Source: Kryptolebias marmoratus (taxonomy: Eukaryota > Chordata > Actinopteri > Cyprinodontiformes > Rivulidae). Taken from it: a DNA stretch of 64,000 nt. The notes under the pieces were generated by a model. That model made no database searches and was not told the DNA's origin. It worked only from the letters and a program-made list of their open reading frames with translations. The position numbers and the translations under genes were made by a program. The stretch spans positions 17,627,606-17,691,605 of the forward strand of contig NC_051451.1 in the NCBI RefSeq assembly GCF_001649575.2. The letters run 5' to 3'. Every line of letters begins with the position of its first letter. The first letter of the stretch is position 1. Positions 58,601-64,000 of this stretch are shown in pieces.

Positions 58601-61156
58601 GAGGAGCACGTCTCTGCAACCTAATGCAGTTTAAACCTTCCCATTTTTAAAGTAAAGCAAATGCTGTCAATGAGGATTATTTATGTTGCAACAGATGGTT
58701 ATTTAGCCAGAAAACTATCCGCATAGCAACGTGATACGCTGCTTGTTTGCAACACTCTGTTGCAAAACAGACATTCTTCCATTTTGCAACACAGTCCATC
58801 TAAATGTCTGATTTTATTTAGTTGGTATTTCTTTGATTGTACTCCCTTTTCCCCTGTCCTACATTATGGATTTCCTGATTGTAAAACCACTCTTTACACA
58901 TGTCTCTAAATGTGCCTTTCAGGTCTCAGGTGGACTCTACTACTCCAATGTGCTCTGGTTACAGAAGATCCTTTTTGTTCCTGCCTGGGTGTCTTACGTT
59001 GGACGTTATATTCTGGAGCCACTCTTTTCAAGTGAGTCCAGCTGCTGAAGTCCGTTTATATGAATCCTGTGTACGCTTTGTTTGGTTTGCACTGTGACCA
59101 GCGTTACAGAGCCTGATATGGAGTTCTCTCAGTGTCAGTAGTTGTTTTTAGCATTTGTAAAGTGCTTTGAGGCAAAACACTGGGTTCGTCAAAGAGCCCA
59201 GTGTTTTAGTTTGCACTTTACAGCACAGAGAGGTAGATCAGAACCGTTTTTACCTTCGTTAGAAGAAGTCAATCCAGATCATCGGATCAGGAGTTACAGA
59301 GGAATCCAGGAATCTACTAATGCTGGTGTTCTTGAGTTCAGCGTCAAACACTCGGCGGTGATTCATTCGAGCTGCAGAGAGAACGCCACTGTTCCCCTAA
59401 AAGAGCTCCTGCGTTTTATTAAAGGTCACGTTAACAAGTCAGAAGGCTGTAGAAAGTCTGGAGACCAATAATGCGTCCTCTCTTCTCGTCTGTGCCGCAG
59501 AATGAGAATTTATGATTGAAATCATTTGACTGATGGTGTGCCTTTTTAGTGTAATACATTACTTTTATTTCTCAGCCTTTTCATGAAACTGTTCATATTT
59601 TATGTTTAAGCTTAAGTAGCTGCTAATCTGTTCTTTAATGTTCTGTACAACTACAGTATTTAATCTTTTGAGCTGTAAAAACTGAACCCATCTGCCTGTC
59701 GGTGCTTGATGATGCTAATTTTTTATCTTTATTATAATTTAATAAGTGAAATGAAGCGTGATAAGAGTAATTTAGTCTTGGGCCCGCCATGTTTCTGTGT
59801 TCAAAAGGCGCTATTTCAGCTGTCCTTTCATGATATGAATAAGTTGGAATTCACCTCGACATGTAACTCTTCCAAATTTTTCCGAAAACTTTTTTTTTTT
59901 CTTCTCCTAGTAACGTCCAAGTGTTTAAAGCGTTTCTTTTTTTGTCTGCATATTAATGTTCTGACATGTGTAATTGTCAAGGCTCCCAGCCGACCGATGA
60001 GACTCCTCTGGGGATGGGGGCTACTCTGGACATTCAGAGGCAGCAGAGGATGGACCTGCTGGACCAGCAGCTGCTGCTGGCTCAGTACAACGAGGCCCGG
60101 AGGAACGCCAGACACCAGCCGCAGGTAGACGAGGTCCACCGGTCGTAAATCATCAATCATCAATCATCATCCCTTCGCTTTAACATTTAACTGAGTTTCT
60201 GTGGTGATTTTACCTTTTAATGTGTAAATGCTGAATGGAACTGTTTTACTAATTTGTACGTTTAGCTAGGGTTTTCTATCCATTAGCGAATGTTTTGCTA
60301 GTTTTAGCTTTTATTTATCATTTTGCTAATTTTATTTTTTAGCTACTGTTTTGCTCATTTAAATTTTTATCTATATTTTTACTCGCTGTCTTTTAGCTAC
60401 AGCTTTGATCATTTTAACTTTTAGCTGCAGTTTTACTACATTTAGTTTTTAGATATGGTTTTGATAATTTTAGCTCCTGTTTTAATGATTTTTAACTTCT
60501 TTTCTGCTTGTTTAAACATTAACAATTCATTCCTTAACAAAGTTCAGTGAAGCCATTCGTCACTCAGCGCTTTTTGCAGAAAATGCAGTTTATCTTGTGC
60601 GGTTATTTTTCATGCTTGCTTTCATTATATTGCAACTCAACCTGATTGCTTGGTGTTGTGTGTTTGTGCAGGCCGGGTTGTTGCAGTGGACCAGGCTGTT
60701 CCCATCCCTGAGGCACAGAGGACAGAACCGACCCCCGACGCAGCCCCACCCTCAGGCTCAGACACATCAGTCCACACAGCCGCCATTACTAGAAAACTCC
60801 CCTGTCGCGGAGGAGCAGGTGGGGGTCGGCACGGTTGCGTGCTTTAGTTTTGCACCCTTTGCTGGTATTCTCTACGATGATACTCGTATATTTAATGTCA
60901 GTCTGAAAAGAATAAGTCTCCGCTCACTCTTGCAAACCAAAACATGTTGTTCTGGTTGATCTGTGTCACTGTTTGTGCTAGCCACTCTGACAGATTTGTC
61001 TTCTGCAGCCAACGGATTGTTTTTTTTTTGTTTTTCCTTTCCCCACAGGTTGCGCGGCTGGTGGAAATGGGCTTTTCCAGGATCGACGCCCTCGAGGCCC
61101 TCAGAGCTTCAAATAACGACATTAATATGGCAACTAACTTTCTCCTGCAACACTGA
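55676..61156 (+). CDS. ubac2: UBAC2, ER rhomboid-like protein with UBA domain, complete
   Basis: Ten coding exons (55676-55706, 55938-56062, 57071-57190, 57588-57694, 58061-58184, 58288-58335, 58923-59031, 59982-60124, 60672-60818, 61049-61156) encode 353 residues (human 344), all in frame. The start is MFSTTGSRGLYMAPLSKG; human begins MFTSTGSSGL. Several hydrophobic segments follow (LLLVLNGLTVMLTLLP; SFLLGTWCLSALVDFVLA; LAPVFALFVPFYLSIP; LLTSSPFMWLLALSGL), the rhomboid-like membrane core, which lacks protease catalysis in this family. After IGMGATLDIQ-like GMGATLDIQRQQRM comes a Pro/Gln-rich linker and a C-terminal UBA domain (about 315-353: EEQVARLVEMGFSRIDALEA and ASNNDINMATNFLLQH). In mammals UBAC2 is an ER protein linked to gp78 and UBXD8/FAF2 in ER-associated degradation and lipid-droplet control. 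Mammalian UBAC2 hosts GPR18 and GPR183 in an intron; no such frame is present here. Confidence 0.96.
60240..60520. repeat. Degenerate tandem repeat of about 30 bp in ubac2 intron
   Basis: Words such as TTTTAGCTA, GTTTTGCTAATTTTA and TTTTAGCTACAG recur about eight to ten times with drift, giving a T-rich low-complexity array between exons 8 and 9. Confidence 0.7.
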
Positions 61157-62509
61157 GGGAAAAGATAAGTGAGGTAAATTAAAATAAATAAATAAAATAA
61201 AATAAAAATGATGAGTGAAGACAGCAGATGAAAGAATCAACCACAACAGAAAAGCAGAATGGAGACAAATAGTTGCACAGAACCAAAGAAAAAGAACGCA
61301 GGAGAGAAATTGTACAGATCATTTGGAGGCAGTGTCGCTGCTCCCTGAAGTAACCTGAGCTGAGGCCGATCGCAGGCTGGTTAATGAAGAAGTATGAAGC
61401 ACAAAGTGAAAGACATTCATGTCGTAGCTCTCTGACAGCCATACAAGACAGACGAGTGAGAGCTCTAACCCCCAAATAACAGGTTTGGGCTTTCTGTGTA
61501 CGACACATTCAAAATATTAGTTTCCAGAACAATATGGTGAAATATTTCTTACATTTAAGCTGATGTTGAACCCCACAGATCAGCTGATGTCTCTACAGTT
61601 TTATGTTTCTGATGTTTAAAGTGCCACTTTCAAAATTTTTGAAGCTGAGTTTTATGGATGATAATTAGAAATCGTAAACAAAAATATACCCGGTTTTAAA
61701 AACAACGCGTCAGAGAAAGATTTAAAGAAACGCCCACTTGTTGGGAGAATTTCGCAGCAGCTAATAACAGCAGAAGGTTGAATTCTCCACAGGAAGATGA
61801 AGGAGTTTGAAGGATCTTTGAGCGTCGCAAGCAGTTTCACCGTGATTTCACCACGCGGTTGTCTGCTGTCGGGGCTCCGTGGACGTAGCAGGGCTGAGCC
61901 TTTTCGTGTTTTAACGCAGCGGTTACCCTGACTGACGGGAACTTAACGAGCCACGCTTCTTTGGAGCCGACTGGTTTGGCTCACTTTTCCTCTGCAAGTA
62001 CGCCGTCGTGTAAACGAGGCCACGTGGCAGGATGCCGGTCAGAGGGGCTTTCTCAGGGTCTGTCAGGCGACTTGTTTTGTCAGTAACATCCTTTTTTTTT
62101 TTTACAGATGTGAGTGCACAGCCGCATACGGTGCACCCTGTCAGGATTTATTTATTCTGTCTTAACTGAGTTCTCCTCTTTTGGCACTCCTGTCTGAATC
62201 ATCAGTCTTAAAGATTTGTTGGTATTTATTATGCAATATCACTACGAGAGAAATTTATGGAAACTATGCACTGCATAGAATCTACTTTGTGTAAATAAAC
62301 TCACATGCGAGAGAAGTAATATTGCAGCCACTGTGTATTGATGTCAAAGGCTAGTTTTATATTTTGTGCATAACATTATATGACCACTTAAATGGGTCGT
62401 TCATGGGCGTATTTTTGAGAGTGACAACTGAATATTTGCGATGAGGGGTTAGTTGCATGGACAACTTTCTGGTGTACTGTAATGGCTTAAAATTGATCTG
62501 TGGAATAAA
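61157..62509 (+). other. ubac2 3' UTR
   Basis: This stretch has no coding frame and includes an (AATAA)-type A-rich run just after the stop. Candidate polyadenylation signals AATAAA are at 62294-62299 and 62504-62509; which is used cannot be told from sequence. Confidence 0.55.
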
Positions 62510-64000
62510 TTAACCCTTTGACTGAATTTTATTTGTTGACTTGTATACCTTTTATTTAAAATATGTTTTAGTGTATTTTTTTTGCATTTATAACCCTTTC
62601 TCTAAAGTTTTAAGTCACTGAAGCATGAGAAATCAAGCCACCTGAAATATATATGCAGAGAGCATAAAATTCCTTAAAGCAGAGTTAAATATTCTTGTTT
62701 ATTCACACTATTTGGTTTCTGGAAATTAAGATTACAGGACAAAATTGATGTAAACTCCAAGAAATACCTACATAAAGAGATAAGTAAAATAACTTAAGCT
62801 TTTGAAGTAAACATTAAGAGGAAATTAGAATTTGACATCATGCCAAATAGTTGCTAAAACATCTATTTATTTATTCCAAATCATGTTAAGTTCCTGGTCC
62901 TATTAGTTGGTTGTAACAGTGGTCTGAATTGTGATAGTAATTGGTATAATTGCTCAGATTTTTTTTGCAACAAAATAAAATAAAGTCCTCATTATTTCGG
63001 TTTTGAGAATGAGTCCAAACCAGAGGTGGGCATCATTCTGTTTCTACTGGACCTCATTCAGCCAATTAAAACAATTAAAGGGTCACTGGGAAGCTTGAAC
63101 TTTAGTTTGCAGGCGGTACAATGATTCATAGAGACGATTCAGAGTTGCATGTGAGGAAAAGGAACAGGAGATTGCAGAAACAGAATCTGCCCACTTTTCT
63201 GATTTCATCACTTGAAGAACAAAACTGGTTAATCTGGAACATATTACAACATTGCATGGAGTAAAAAGCCTTTTTTTATAGTAAATGCATAAACTCAGTA
63301 ACATAGCTAGCAAACACTTGATCTTAAACAAATTTTAATTTTAAATTAAGACAGAAAAGCCTTATAAGCCTACAAAAATCCAAAAGTGGTGTTCCTATCA
63401 TTTTGGGGGGAGTTGACAGTTCTTCAAGGATTACGCTGTTGGGGTACTGCTTTTCAACACACGATGACACTTTCAAATTAAAATAAAAAGCACTGAACCT
63501 ATTTCCGCCATCCAGAGGACACGTGATTCAGTTTCTGTTTGAGCTGTTTGTTAGTTGTCACCAATCAATATGAAGTTTATTGTGACGTTTGACAACCTTC
63601 ATCCGAAAAAAAAACTCAAACCAAAGCATATTTTTAAATGAAAGGAACGTGTTTTTAACTGTGAGCTGCTGAGTACCATTAAGAAATATTCGTCAGCTGT
63701 TTTTTGACAACTGGCATTTAACGATGGAGAACACTAATGAATGTTAAATTGTTTCTCAGAAGAAGGAAAAAAGAATCCACCTGTTCATGCTAAGCTCCCT
63801 TTTGTCACCAGATGGAGACATTGAGCGAGACGTGCTGTGTTTGTCTCCAGATATCGCTCTGCCACACCCACCTGCTCCACAGACAGCTCCACAGACAGCC
63901 ACGCTCCAGGGCGGTTAAATATCAGTGCAGGGGATTTATGCACATCCTTAAATAACACTGTCAAAGCCGTATGGTTTGACAGTTATTTCATAAGCGCAAA
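62510..64000. other. Intergenic sequence right of ubac2
   Basis: AT-rich unique sequence with no recognised gene. The only frame worth noting is on the minus strand, 63083 to about 63208, which is discussed as a possible exon. A TTAAATA-type word near 63916 lies in a more GC-rich patch at 63830-63940 that might be promoter-proximal to something beyond the edge. Confidence 0.4.

Noticed and set aside
55676..61156. Nested GPR18/GPR183-type receptor genes in ubac2 introns
   Set aside because: No frame of about 300 codons or seven-helix pattern on either strand.
1..64000. CRISPR arrays, bacterial operons, tRNA or rRNA genes
   Set aside because: The window is vertebrate nuclear DNA; repeats seen are microsatellites and transposons, and no cloverleaf or rRNA sequence was recognised.

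Overview
The window is vertebrate nuclear DNA, almost certainly from a ray-finned (teleost) fish. Genes are split by GT-AG introns of about 70 bp to several kb, there are many (CA)n/(TG)n microsatellites, and the encoded proteins are close relatives of human PIBF1, DIS3, BORA, MZT1, DACH1 and UBAC2. One repeat family (ending in a GCATTCCTTCAAGGAATGC palindrome) is of a kind I associate with percomorph fish. The species cannot be fixed from the sequence. One run of N (30689-30830) is an assembly gap.

Layout: 29-90 may be the last exon of an unidentified + strand gene. 1984-6806 (-) holds the first ten coding exons of pibf1; the rest lies beyond the left edge. 7530-13821 (+) is the complete 21-exon dis3, head to head with pibf1 across a 723 bp shared promoter. 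14916-18201 (-) is complete bora, tail to tail with dis3. 18853-19391 (+) is complete three-exon mzt1, head to head with bora. 19.4-30.17 kb is a gene desert with repeats and possible regulatory blocks. 30175-52019 (+) is dach1, eleven coding exons, with the end of exon 1 lost in the gap. 52.0-55.7 kb is intergenic. 55676-61156 (+) is complete ubac2, and 61.2-64.0 kb is its 3' UTR plus intergenic DNA.

Order and orientation pibf1(-) dis3(+) bora(-) mzt1(+) dach1(+) are those of human 13q21-q22, read in the opposite direction. ubac2 lies tens of Mb away in human (13q32), so its position directly after dach1 is the notable difference.

The first four genes form a compact housekeeping and cell-division cluster: a centriolar satellite protein, the exosome nuclease, the Aurora A/Plk1 activator and a gamma-tubulin ring subunit, with paired divergent promoters. 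dach1 is a developmental transcription cofactor in a sparse, AT-rich regulatory landscape. CTCF-like motifs in convergent orientation at 19.89 kb and 55.47 kb bracket dach1, suggesting, not proving, an insulated domain. No CRISPR, rRNA or tRNA gene was recognised, and I found no clearly novel coding system; the most interesting signals are regulatory and repeat structures.
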